Below, one piece after another: positions 18,220-26,535 of a stretch of 64,000 nt of DNA. The notes beneath the pieces are model-generated. The model was not told the DNA's origin and made no database searches. It saw nothing but the letters and a program-made list of their open reading frames with translations. The stretch is from Sphingobacterium sp. ML3W. Lineage in GTDB: Bacteria > Bacteroidota > Bacteroidia > Sphingobacteriales > Sphingobacteriaceae. Position 1 is the stretch's first letter, and each line of letters opens with the position of its first letter. The position numbers and the translations under genes were made by a program. The DNA lies in contig NZ_CP009278.1 of NCBI RefSeq assembly GCF_000747525.1, positions 4,774,001-4,838,000 of the forward strand, written 5' to 3'.

Positions 18220-18265
18220 ACAACATATTTAAAACCCTAATAAACAGCTGTTTTAAATATGTTGT
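18220..18265 (-). terminator. Second terminator of the 11-gene operon
   Basis: ACAACATATTTAAAAC (18220-18235) pairs perfectly over 16 bp with its complement at 18250-18265, with a 14-nt loop. It acts as a back-up to the hairpin nearer the stop codon. Confidence 0.8.
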
Positions 18266-18307
18266 AAAAAATCAATTTTCTAATTGAGCATTATGTCCAA
18301 AGATCAA

Positions 18308-18347
18308 AACAATTAAGCTCCCATTGATGAACAGAAGCTTAATTGTT
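18308..18347 (-). terminator. First terminator of the 11-gene operon
   Basis: AACAATTAAGCT (18308-18319) pairs with AGCTTAATTGTT (18336-18347). On the minus strand it is followed by TTTTGATCTTT. It lies 10 bp after the last stop of the operon. Confidence 0.8.
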
Positions 18348-18356
18348 ATTTTATAT

Positions 18357-19382
18357 TTATCTCGGAAGTTCTAAAAATCGCAACTCCGACATTTGGTAGT
18401 TACCACCATCTCTAACAGATGTGATCAAATACCTATAGTATATAAATTCCCTTACATTATTAAAGGTATATGTTACGGATAAGTTTCTTGCATCAAATAA
18501 CTGATCTTCTTGCGAGTCTAAAGTAATCCACTTTTCTCCATCATCAGAACCTTGGATTTCCCAGTTTTTAGGATCTCTGGTGTCTGCATCATTTCCAGAT
18601 GTTAGTGTATAAGCATTAATGATTCGAGGTTGATAAAAGACAAATTGCGCAAAATAAGGCATCCTTACTTCACCGACAAAAATTTTAGTTAATACATCAT
18701 TATCGATTAATTTTTTTGATCCTTCATTTGCATCTGCGCCCGAACTATTATCCTGCGATACGGTGAAAGTATTATCAATATTAGTCCAATCCTTTACGAT
18801 TCCTAAATCCGTAAGCATTTTATAAACTACCATTTTTGATCCTTTTGGCGTATATGCATATAGGGTATAATCGGCAAATGTACCTATAGGAACATTAATA
18901 TTAGTAGATTTATCCTTTGAGACGAGGCTTCCATCTATTTTACCTTTTATCCATCTTACGCTATCAATGGCCACTTTAGTTTTAAAACTCAAATTAAGAT
19001 TTCCGTTTCCTCTTGATGTTGCATCAAATTCCAGCAGTTTTTCGGGTTCAATTTTAATTACTTCTTCTCGTTGTGCCCAATCTCCGTTCTTATTCAATAC
19101 CATTAACTTGATAGTAAATGCTCCAGTATTTAAAAAAGTATGTACTGGAGTGTTATTCGCGGAAGTACTATCATCCCCAAAACTCCATCTCGTCTCAGTA
19201 AAATCCAAACCTTCATTGGTAAACTGAAATGTAAAAGGATCATCTGCTGACACTTGCTTAAAACTAAAAGACGCTTGTGGATTTGGCAATTGAATCACTT
19301 CTTCTACCACTACATCATCCTTACTACAAGCATACATGCCTAATAAAAAAGCACAGCCTATTAATAAATTTATTATTTTCAT
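18357..19382 (-). CDS. Surface lipoprotein: PKD domain plus discoidin-like C-terminus
   Basis: This 341-residue lipoprotein has the lipobox MYAC, and the Cys is followed by SKDD, an acidic lipoprotein export signal of the type that targets the cell surface in Bacteroidota. Residues about 33-112 form a PKD-like domain (RWSFGDDSTSANNTPVHTF, then FTIKLMVLN). About 113-200 is a second beta-rich region. About 205-341 is an F5/8 C (discoidin)-like module with LTSGNDADTRDPKNWEIQGS and YYRYLITSV. Such modules bind glycans, so a glycan-capture role is inferred. It is the last gene of the operon, 47 bp after the DUF1735 gene. Its C-terminal module is homologous to those of two other proteins of the operon. 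Confidence 0.87.
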   Translation of the reverse strand: MKIINLLIGCAFLLGMYACSKDDVVVEEVIQLPNPQASFSFKQVSADDPFTFQFTNEGLDFTETRWSFGDDSTSANNTPVHTFLNTGAFTIKLMVLNKNGDWAQREEVIKIEPEKLLEFDATSRGNGNLNLSFKTKVAIDSVRWIKGKIDGSLVSKDKSTNINVPIGTFADYTLYAYTPKGSKMVVYKMLTDLGIVKDWTNIDNTFTVSQDNSSGADANEGSKKLIDNDVLTKIFVGEVRMPYFAQFVFYQPRIINAYTLTSGNDADTRDPKNWEIQGSDDGEKWITLDSQEDQLFDARNLSVTYTFNNVREFIYYRYLITSVRDGGNYQMSELRFLELPR

Positions 19383-19429
19383 CTATTTGTTTTATTTAAG
19401 ATAATAAAATCCAACTTTCATATTTTCTT

Positions 19430-20800
19430 TTACAAAAACTCTATCATACGCCATTCTGAACACTGGAACAAGTCACTTCCTACATTTTCAGTAATGTCAA
19501 GTCGGTAATATTTGTATATTCCGACCTTCTGAATATTAAATCTTCGGGTCAAAATACGTGTTGGAAAACTTTCCTCAGATCTCGAATCGATTGTTACCCA
19601 ATTTTCACCATCGACAGAAGCTTGTAAGTCCCAACTTTTAGGATCACGTTCAATTGCGTCATTGCCAGATGTTATCGTATAAGATCCAATTTTCACATCT
19701 CTGGGGAATGTTAATTGACATTGTAGATCACCAGCAAAACTACCCATTAGAAATTTTGTACTCACATCATCATCCACAAATTTCAAACTTCCCTCACCCG
19801 AACTTGGACCATCATTATTATCCTTATTTACAGTAAGTATGGCTTCCCCAGTGACATCAAACTCAGCAACACGCTGACAATCGATCAAGATTGTTGTATA
19901 AGACTTCTGAGAATTAATAACATGTAAAGTTGGATCTTTTAAATAAATTGTTAAAGCAAGATATTTATCTTTATGCTTTAAGATCACATCCCATGGAATA
20001 GAAATTCCAAAATCAGCCGTAGACTTATTACTCAATACTCTAATTCGCGATCCTAATGAGAATTCAGAGCTCGTTAGTCCGATTGTATTTTTGGGTAATT
20101 TCCCATTTTGTATCCATTTAGCAATTGAATCTGTCGTAGACCGGATTTCAACATCAAAAGCGCGACTTGGAAAAGAGGCCAATGTAACACCCAAAGGAAT
20201 GTCAATACCGGAAGGACTCGCGTCATAGTTTTCATGGTTACTAGCCAAAATTATATCAGCAGGTGTATTGACAATACTTAAGTAATGAATATCTGTATCG
20301 TCCAACAAATCTTTTGAATCTAACGTTACAATGACACTATTATTCGGTCCAATATTATTTCCCTTTCCTGGATTTGTCAATTTATACGAGAGTGCAAATG
20401 ATTTCCCATATATGCGCTCTATTTCTGTACGTGATATCGTCAATTCGAAGGATGCTGTATCTGTCCCGTACTGGAACTTCACCACATTCGGAAACGTAAA
20501 TGCATTATTCGGCAAAGCAACAACATCCTTTAGTACCCCCGCCTTAATTAAACTATTAACCGTATCGGTATTCAGCTGAATCTCTACATCAAACGTTTTA
20601 GAGGCAGGTGCACTTAATTTCACGCGCATCGGAACTCGAACGTAATCATTGGTTTTAACAAGGTCAGTGCCTGCACCTTCGGCATTAACCTCAACATCCC
20701 GGTTTTCAACAAGCTTGAAAACATCAAGATTATCTTTTGAGCATTTCAAAAAACAGAAACTACTCAAAATCATTATAAAAAATAAATGTATCTTTTTCAT
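19430..20800 (-). CDS. Surface lipoprotein: two DUF1735 domains plus discoidin-like C-terminus
   Basis: This 456-residue lipoprotein has lipobox FLKC followed by SKDN. Two DUF1735 (BT_3987-like) domains occupy about residues 30-160 and 175-305. Both contain a FDVEI segment followed by a Thr/Ser-Asp pair and an FxLG/FPNV strand (KTFDVEIQLNTDT and RAFDVEIRSTTDS). Residues about 318-456 are a discoidin-like module (YTITSGNDAIERDPKSWDLQ, YKYYRLDIT, FQCSEW). DUF1735 proteins often accompany SusC/SusD systems as surface glycan-binding proteins. The gene lies 11 bp after the phosphatase-like gene in the same operon. It probably binds a polymer, and no catalytic motif is present. Confidence 0.87.
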   Translation of the reverse strand: MKKIHLFFIMILSSFCFLKCSKDNLDVFKLVENRDVEVNAEGAGTDLVKTNDYVRVPMRVKLSAPASKTFDVEIQLNTDTVNSLIKAGVLKDVVALPNNAFTFPNVVKFQYGTDTASFELTISRTEIERIYGKSFALSYKLTNPGKGNNIGPNNSVIVTLDSKDLLDDTDIHYLSIVNTPADIILASNHENYDASPSGIDIPLGVTLASFPSRAFDVEIRSTTDSIAKWIQNGKLPKNTIGLTSSEFSLGSRIRVLSNKSTADFGISIPWDVILKHKDKYLALTIYLKDPTLHVINSQKSYTTILIDCQRVAEFDVTGEAILTVNKDNNDGPSSGEGSLKFVDDDVSTKFLMGSFAGDLQCQLTFPRDVKIGSYTITSGNDAIERDPKSWDLQASVDGENWVTIDSRSEESFPTRILTRRFNIQKVGIYKYYRLDITENVGSDLFQCSEWRMIEFL

Positions 20801-20811
20801 TTTTTTAAATT

Positions 20812-22551
20812 TTATTTATCCACCCAAACACGACCATCCAACTGCCAGCTTTCTTGTCTTGGTATCTGTAACCAACTAAAAATCTGAGCTGTTATATCGG
20901 TATTCTTCGGCACCAAGCTTCCTAATATTTCTACAGAGGGAGCACACAGAAAGTCATTTAATTTAGATATCTCAAAATTGGTATTACTTAATTTTAAGTT
21001 GTTCCCAAATAAGCCAACATCGTAAATCATATTATCGTTGACACTTCCTTCCACAGGCCAATTAGCAGCCATATAATAAAAATAAGGGTGATCTTCACCT
21101 ACCCCAATCTGACAGTTATATTGGGTAAGAACTGATTGTGGTAGAGCCGTTTTCCAAAAGCGAACATCGGCTATATAGAAATCACCTCTATTCCAATTAT
21201 TTCCTCCGTTTAATAGTCCCAACCGAAATTTAGCAAGATTGTCCAGTGCACCCCAAGAGGTAACATCCATCTCATTACCCGGAATCCCATTCGTATAGGT
21301 CTTAACCATTCTGTTTCCATCGTTATTAATATAACCAACAACTGTAATGTTATTCCAAGTTGCATTATTAAGTTTCGAACCATTTACTTCCCCACTTCCA
21401 TTGGGACCTTTTGCATTGAACGTCCAATAATCATCTTTGAAAAACATGACCCATCCATTGCCAGGTGACCCTGACTCCCAGACATCACGCTTTCCAATAA
21501 ATGATGGATAATCAGGGAATTTGTATGTATTCTGAGGGCCTTTGTTTTTCTTTACTTTTAATTCTATTGTAAATTCAGCATCCTTATCACCTAAATTAAA
21601 TAGATGATTATCTCCTTCTGCAATTTCAGCAGCGAGTCCATCTTTAAATCTGGCAAAGCTACCATTAAAGCGGCTTCCCAAATATGGTTTATTGACATAA
21701 CGTGAAGAATACTTCGGCGAATAAAATATGGTAAATGTATTGACATTGGGATTACTGAAAACGGTATTATCATTTTCATTATCAGGTATTTCAAAAGCCC
21801 CACCTTTACTTGAGGTGATAATTATTAACCAGTTTTCTTTCTTATATGTAGGTCTTTTTTCCAATGCCTGCACCATTTCACCAACTTGTTTGTCAAAGGT
21901 TTGTATGGCATTTTTATAATTTACATTACTATTATCATATCCCCCAGTCATCCCTGCTTTATCCACTTCCGTAAAATGTCCCGTTACCATGGTTATGTCA
22001 GGTTGCGTTAAACCTTCGAGCACTCCTTTAACGACTCCTTCATCATTAACCTCCAACTTCGCATCACTTTCAGGAGCTAGGTTCTCTATAAATAGCGAGG
22101 AACTTCCATATATTTTAATGACCGCATCTTTCTTCAATTCGGTAATTCTATTATACACGAGTGGAAAAGTTTTAAAATTATTCCCATTAAAATTATTCCC
22201 CGTTACAAGATGCTTCTGCTGATTAACTCCTGTTATGATATCGGCTAAATCTGCACCAGTACTGGTAGATTCATCGTGTTCCTGACTGAGAGAAGACCAT
22301 GAATAAATGGAACGGTCTAATAATGCGTTCATATTCGGAATTTCAGCAGTCCGAACAGATTCTCCCCTAGCTCCGTCAGCTATCAAGAGCAGTACTTTCG
22401 GTTGACCATACACTAAGTCTACCGAATCTGTTACTTCTGAAGATTCTGGAATCAGTCTATTAAACTTATCCTGACAAGAAAAAATTGTGGTCATACACAA
22501 TAGTGTCAACACCCACCATCCTTTCTTTCTTTTTCTATATTGGTTTTCCAT
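20812..22551 (-). CDS. Lipoprotein: degenerate alkaline-phosphatase-like domain plus LamG-like domain (DUF4983 type)
   Basis: This 579-residue lipoprotein has lipobox TIFSC. Residues about 50-275 resemble the alkaline phosphatase/phosphodiesterase superfamily: strand VLLLIADGARGE with the first metal Asp (59), a Thr/Ser-rich STSTGADLADIITG segment, DITMVTGHFTEVDKAG, and WLIIITSSKGG. In active members the third element is DxxGH and the fourth SDHG. Here His is Met201 and SDHG is SSKG (247-250), so the metal site looks lost. Residues about 315-480 form a concanavalin/LamG-like fold (VMFFKDDYWTFNAKG, FYIADVRFWKTAL). I infer a binding protein rather than a phosphatase. It sits mid-operon, 27 bp after the delta-60 gene. 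Confidence 0.8.
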   Translation of the reverse strand: MENQYRKRKKGWWVLTLLCMTTIFSCQDKFNRLIPESSEVTDSVDLVYGQPKVLLLIADGARGESVRTAEIPNMNALLDRSIYSWSSLSQEHDESTSTGADLADIITGVNQQKHLVTGNNFNGNNFKTFPLVYNRITELKKDAVIKIYGSSSLFIENLAPESDAKLEVNDEGVVKGVLEGLTQPDITMVTGHFTEVDKAGMTGGYDNSNVNYKNAIQTFDKQVGEMVQALEKRPTYKKENWLIIITSSKGGAFEIPDNENDNTVFSNPNVNTFTIFYSPKYSSRYVNKPYLGSRFNGSFARFKDGLAAEIAEGDNHLFNLGDKDAEFTIELKVKKNKGPQNTYKFPDYPSFIGKRDVWESGSPGNGWVMFFKDDYWTFNAKGPNGSGEVNGSKLNNATWNNITVVGYINNDGNRMVKTYTNGIPGNEMDVTSWGALDNLAKFRLGLLNGGNNWNRGDFYIADVRFWKTALPQSVLTQYNCQIGVGEDHPYFYYMAANWPVEGSVNDNMIYDVGLFGNNLKLSNTNFEISKLNDFLCAPSVEILGSLVPKNTDITAQIFSWLQIPRQESWQLDGRVWVDK

Positions 22552-22578
22552 ATTGGTTATATTTAGGTTATAATAGGT

Positions 22579-24192
22579 TTATTGTTCAAGTTTAATGCGA
22601 ATCAGGTTTTTTACTTCTTCATTATTAAAGCGATCAAAACTTCCCATGAGAAGCAAAGCTCGTTTGCCATCTTCTGTTTTTGTTTCCACGATCTTATTAA
22701 GAGCTCCATAGAATAATCCTGTTGTGTTGTAATCTGGATTGAGGGCACCATCGGGGTTCAAAATCATAAAACCACTGCGCGTGACCTGGTCATATTTAAC
22801 GAAATCACCCGAAACCACAATAAGGCCATCATTCAATTGTGCTGCAAAGTAAGGGTTGCCCCCCTCAAAAGTTTTTACTTTAAAGCTATCATCTAATGTA
22901 CCATCAGCCTTCAACATCGCTACCTGCACCGCATCTTTGCCATTATATTTCTTAAAGGCACCAACAATTAGGTATTTATTCAATTGTTCATTAAAAGTAA
23001 CTGAGATAACGTTATAATCTGCACCAACACCCGACGCATTAAAAGTAGGATCAATAGTTCCATCTGCATTTAACCTCGTGATATATCCCTTACTTTGATC
23101 ATCAAATTTTGAAAAAGAACCATAGACAAGTAATTTACCTTTTAAAGGGCCAGTCTTATGAAATAGTGAACCTACTGAACCATTAGCCCCAGAAAACGGT
23201 TTACCATCGGCCTTAAATCTAAAACTTTTATCTAATTCTCCATTTTTATTTAACCGGGCTACATGCCTTATTTCGGTACTATCTAAAATAACCGTGTCAC
23301 GTGTTTCCAATTTATTTGGCTTATCATAGGTTCTTCGAACGTAGAATTTAAAGTTACCTGTCGCTAGTACTTTATCTTCAGACTCATAAATATTACTCAC
23401 AAAGCCATCAAATCCACCATTAAAAGTTGGATAATATTTAGTCGTATCCAATTGATCTGGCCTGCGGAATGGCTTAATTCCCATCGTATCAATCGTGCCT
23501 GTTAAATTGATTCTTGTTAGATTACTAATATTTTCTTTCCGCTGATCATATCCAGAAAATGAACCTGCTAAATAGTAAAAATTATCAAGGCGAATAATAC
23601 TACTTAAAAAATTATTGGCTCCAGTCCCAATCCGGAAACTAGCATCATAAGTGCCATCAGGAAACGTTCTAACCAAACGATTTATAGGTCGAATAATACC
23701 TTTTCTATTATAGTCCGTAAATCCACCTATATAGATCATTTTCCCATCTTCTAAAAACAGCATATCACTGACAGTACCATTTGCACCAGTTCCTACTTGA
23801 AATGTTGGATCTATACTAACAGTTCCTAAGACACTAAATTTGGGACCAAAGAATACCACGTCATCAATGGTGATCGATACCACTCCCGTACTTGCATATG
23901 GAGGTACTTTGAGCTTGACATGCTCCGCTGTCATTTCCAATATTTCGGCCACTTCACCATTGAACTTAATAATGGCTTTATCTTTATATTGGTCCAATCC
24001 AATAATTCTCATGGTCGCCTCAGAACCTGGTTTACCAAATTCGGGTTTCATTTTATCAGTTGGATTTAATTCAATATCTAACGGAGGCATTCCTTCTTCA
24101 TACGGTGCGGAGAAGTCTTTATCATCTTTATTACAAGCGCTTATCAAGCATATAAAAAAGAAAAACAATCCGCAATTTCTTATGTATTTCAT
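22579..24192 (-). CDS. Surface lipoprotein: IPT-like domain plus delta-60 repeat beta-propeller
   Basis: With the ATG at 24192 this is a 537-residue lipoprotein (LISAC followed by NKDD). Residues about 45-125 (numbered from this start) are an IPT/TIG-like domain of the DUF5008 kind (SEATMRIIGLD, FNGEVAEIL). The rest consists of delta-60 repeats with the recurrent pattern DGTxDxSF, G-x-G-A-N and a following IYIGGF or LVYGSF strand (for example DGTYDASFRIGTGANNFL, DGTIDPTFNASGVGADYN, DGTLDDSFKV). These are likely blades of a beta-propeller. Such proteins are common in SusC/SusD operons with FAS1 proteins, and their role is unknown. I see no catalytic residues. Starts at 24195 or 24204 are also possible. 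Confidence 0.82.
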   Translation of the reverse strand: MKYIRNCGLFFFFICLISACNKDDKDFSAPYEEGMPPLDIELNPTDKMKPEFGKPGSEATMRIIGLDQYKDKAIIKFNGEVAEILEMTAEHVKLKVPPYASTGVVSITIDDVVFFGPKFSVLGTVSIDPTFQVGTGANGTVSDMLFLEDGKMIYIGGFTDYNRKGIIRPINRLVRTFPDGTYDASFRIGTGANNFLSSIIRLDNFYYLAGSFSGYDQRKENISNLTRINLTGTIDTMGIKPFRRPDQLDTTKYYPTFNGGFDGFVSNIYESEDKVLATGNFKFYVRRTYDKPNKLETRDTVILDSTEIRHVARLNKNGELDKSFRFKADGKPFSGANGSVGSLFHKTGPLKGKLLVYGSFSKFDDQSKGYITRLNADGTIDPTFNASGVGADYNVISVTFNEQLNKYLIVGAFKKYNGKDAVQVAMLKADGTLDDSFKVKTFEGGNPYFAAQLNDGLIVVSGDFVKYDQVTRSGFMILNPDGALNPDYNTTGLFYGALNKIVETKTEDGKRALLLMGSFDRFNNEEVKNLIRIKLEQ

Positions 24193-24218
24193 CATAATTA
24201 ACATAAATAAAATGATTC

Positions 24219-24968
24219 TTAACGTTTACTCTCTAAAATGTCATTCATTATTTCATCTTGCCTATAGCCAAACTGTGCTCGTGTATAATCTAAGACATGC
24301 ACGACACCATTTGTAGGTTGGATATCTGAAGACGCAATGGGTATCGAGAACCAATTATTAGGTTGAGACACATCTCTGATATACGATATATACAATTGTC
24401 TATAACCCATATACTTTAATATCGTCTCGCCATCGACAGCATCGTGAAATTTAACTCCGATGTTACAGACTGCATTTCCTAAGGATGTATAATTCTGGCC
24501 TTTGTATATGTTTAACAGGTCGAAATCGATTTGCGGATAATCTGCCAATTTACGTTTGTCATTGAACATATAACGTTGCAGGTATTTTCTCCAAATCACG
24601 CTATCCACATCTGCTAAAGTCGATATGGTATCACGGCCAAAGAAGTACAATACTTCATTCACACCTGAGGGATCGGAATTCATATCTTTACGAGCCAATC
24701 CAATTAGTTTTTTTATATTTTCGTCTCGAGGGGCAAAAAATGTAAATTCCCTATTTTTAAACTCTTCTTCCAAACCAGCCAAACGAATTATGGTGGCAAT
24801 AGAATCAAATTCTCGGGGTTTAGCATCTAAGTAGTCCATTATCGACCCTTCGAAATTGGCATTTGCCAATCCACCATCCACATAGTAATCATCTTGTTTA
24901 CAAGATCCTACAAAAATCATAAAGAAAAGTGCCGGCAGTACTAATTTATATTTAGAAAAATTTCTCAT
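24219..24968 (-). CDS. Fasciclin (FAS1) domain lipoprotein
   Basis: This 249-residue lipoprotein has lipobox FVGSC followed by KQDD. One FAS1 domain covers about residues 40-235. It has FEGSIMDYLDAKPREFDS at its start, FTFFAPRDENIKKLI (the FAS1 H1-like box) and GVVHVLDYTRAQFG (the H2-like box). FAS1 domains mediate adhesion or ligand binding. I chose the ATG at 24968 because the longer frame from 25004 overlaps susD and lacks a signal start. It begins 10 bp after the susD stop and is the partner of the second SusC/SusD pair. The other FAS1 protein of the operon, at 30832, also carries a discoidin module. Confidence 0.87.
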   Translation of the reverse strand: MRNFSKYKLVLPALFFMIFVGSCKQDDYYVDGGLANANFEGSIMDYLDAKPREFDSIATIIRLAGLEEEFKNREFTFFAPRDENIKKLIGLARKDMNSDPSGVNEVLYFFGRDTISTLADVDSVIWRKYLQRYMFNDKRKLADYPQIDFDLLNIYKGQNYTSLGNAVCNIGVKFHDAVDGETILKYMGYRQLYISYIRDVSQPNNWFSIPIASSDIQPTNGVVHVLDYTRAQFGYRQDEIMNDILESKR

Positions 24969-24978
24969 AACAAAGCGA

Positions 24979-26523
24979 TTAATTAATACTTGTCCAATAT
25001 TCATTTAAAACAATCTTTGGGTTATAGTTTTTTGCAGATGCATCAAGAGGCCAAGTCCATGCCCTACGATTATACTGATCCAGAGTCATGGGATTCATTG
25101 TCCACTGCGAACTCAATATGCGTCGTGTACGAATTAAATCAAAATAACGAATGCCTTCACCTATCAATTCACGGCATCGCTCTTCAAAAATAAAATTCTT
25201 AAGCTCTTGACCTCCAGCCCCCGAATATATAGCCGCTTCAGCTCTATTTCTAACTAAATTTAACACAGAAATAGCTTCAGATTCTCTCGCAGGTCCCAAT
25301 TCTGCTAAAGCCTCCGCCTCTAATAACAGCGCATCGGCATAACGGAAAATCATAAACGTATTATCTGGATTAGAATCTTCATTCCCAGAGGCGAAAACGT
25401 TTGCTGCATATTTTTTCAAAACAAAACGGCCATCATCGGCATACATATCTTCAAACCAAAGTTCTTTTCTTTTATCTCCTCCTCCATTTACAGGGTAGAT
25501 CCTATTCATAAATATAGAAGAGTAATAGGCAATACTAAATTGGGCATTAAATCGAGGAAACTTATATGGCCAGCGCAAAAAATGATCCCACAATGGTGCA
25601 TAAGCATTATTTTGATCCGTATAGTTAATTGATCTGTAAAATTCAAAAAGTGATTCTTCGGTACGTCCTTTAGTGACCATCGCCCAACTTTCAGGGTTTA
25701 GCGGATACAGTCTATGTACATTACTTTTTCTCAGCTCATTTCCCAATGTAGCAACACCTTCATAATACTGCGCTGAATTAGCCCTATCAAAGTTGGCATT
25801 CCACATTTTCATGTGCATCAATAAAGCAATAATACTCCCTTTACTTGCGCGAGCGCCTCTTTGTGCAGGATCTCCAAATGACCAAGGCATCAAATCTTTA
25901 ACCGATTCTAGATCGGCAATACATTTGGTAATAACGGAAACCATATCTTCCCGTGGAATTTCTTCAGCAAAATAAGGCTCTGTATAATACACCACATCTC
26001 CATAGAGTCTTACCATCCAGAAATAGGTAAAATTGCGCATAAACGTCGCTTCGGCTACATATCTACTTTTATCAGTTCCTTCCACACCAGGGATACCCTC
26101 TTCTAATTTGGAAATTAAAATATTACAACTTTGGATAACCTTATAATAGTTATTCCATTCAGTCACTTTATACATGGCATAACCAGAATATGGGCCACTT
26201 CTTGAAAAATTCACGACATTTAACATGTTATTCTTTCCCAATTCTGCGAGTATCTGCCTATCTGTACCTGATGTTAATGCGGGGAAAATCTCACCAGAGC
26301 GTGCTTCTCCCACTCCACCCATCACCCATGACTCATTTATTTTCTCAAAAAATTGGCTATAAATTCTTGCAATATTTGCTTCTACATCCGACTTCGTTTG
26401 ATAGAAATTATTACCCGTTAAACGATCGATAGGTTCAACCGTCAAAAATTTCTTACAACTACTAACGCTTGATATTAAACCCACTAACAAAGCGATTTTA
26501 ATTATTTTATTTTTTAGTCTCAT
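24979..26523 (-). CDS. SusD/RagB-family nutrient-binding lipoprotein
   Basis: This 514-residue lipoprotein has lipobox SSVSSC. The N-terminal TPR-containing SusD fold begins with KKFLTVEPIDRLTGNNFYQT. The C-terminal RagB/SusD domain has ALLLEAEALAELG, VLNLVRNRAEA and FEERCRELIGEGIRYFDLIR, the family signature. SusD forms the substrate-capturing lid over SusC. It starts 12 bp after the paired susC, and the ATG at 26523 was chosen over 26535. This is the downstream pair of the operon. Confidence 0.95.
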   Translation of the reverse strand: MRLKNKIIKIALLVGLISSVSSCKKFLTVEPIDRLTGNNFYQTKSDVEANIARIYSQFFEKINESWVMGGVGEARSGEIFPALTSGTDRQILAELGKNNMLNVVNFSRSGPYSGYAMYKVTEWNNYYKVIQSCNILISKLEEGIPGVEGTDKSRYVAEATFMRNFTYFWMVRLYGDVVYYTEPYFAEEIPREDMVSVITKCIADLESVKDLMPWSFGDPAQRGARASKGSIIALLMHMKMWNANFDRANSAQYYEGVATLGNELRKSNVHRLYPLNPESWAMVTKGRTEESLFEFYRSINYTDQNNAYAPLWDHFLRWPYKFPRFNAQFSIAYYSSIFMNRIYPVNGGGDKRKELWFEDMYADDGRFVLKKYAANVFASGNEDSNPDNTFMIFRYADALLLEAEALAELGPARESEAISVLNLVRNRAEAAIYSGAGGQELKNFIFEERCRELIGEGIRYFDLIRTRRILSSQWTMNPMTLDQYNRRAWTWPLDASAKNYNPKIVLNEYWTSIN

Positions 26524-26535
26524 AACATTGGTCAA

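Noticed and set aside
23840..24316. 158-codon plus-strand frame across the delta-60 and FAS1 genes
   Set aside because: Overlaps two real minus-strand genes and their junction, and has no protein-like features.
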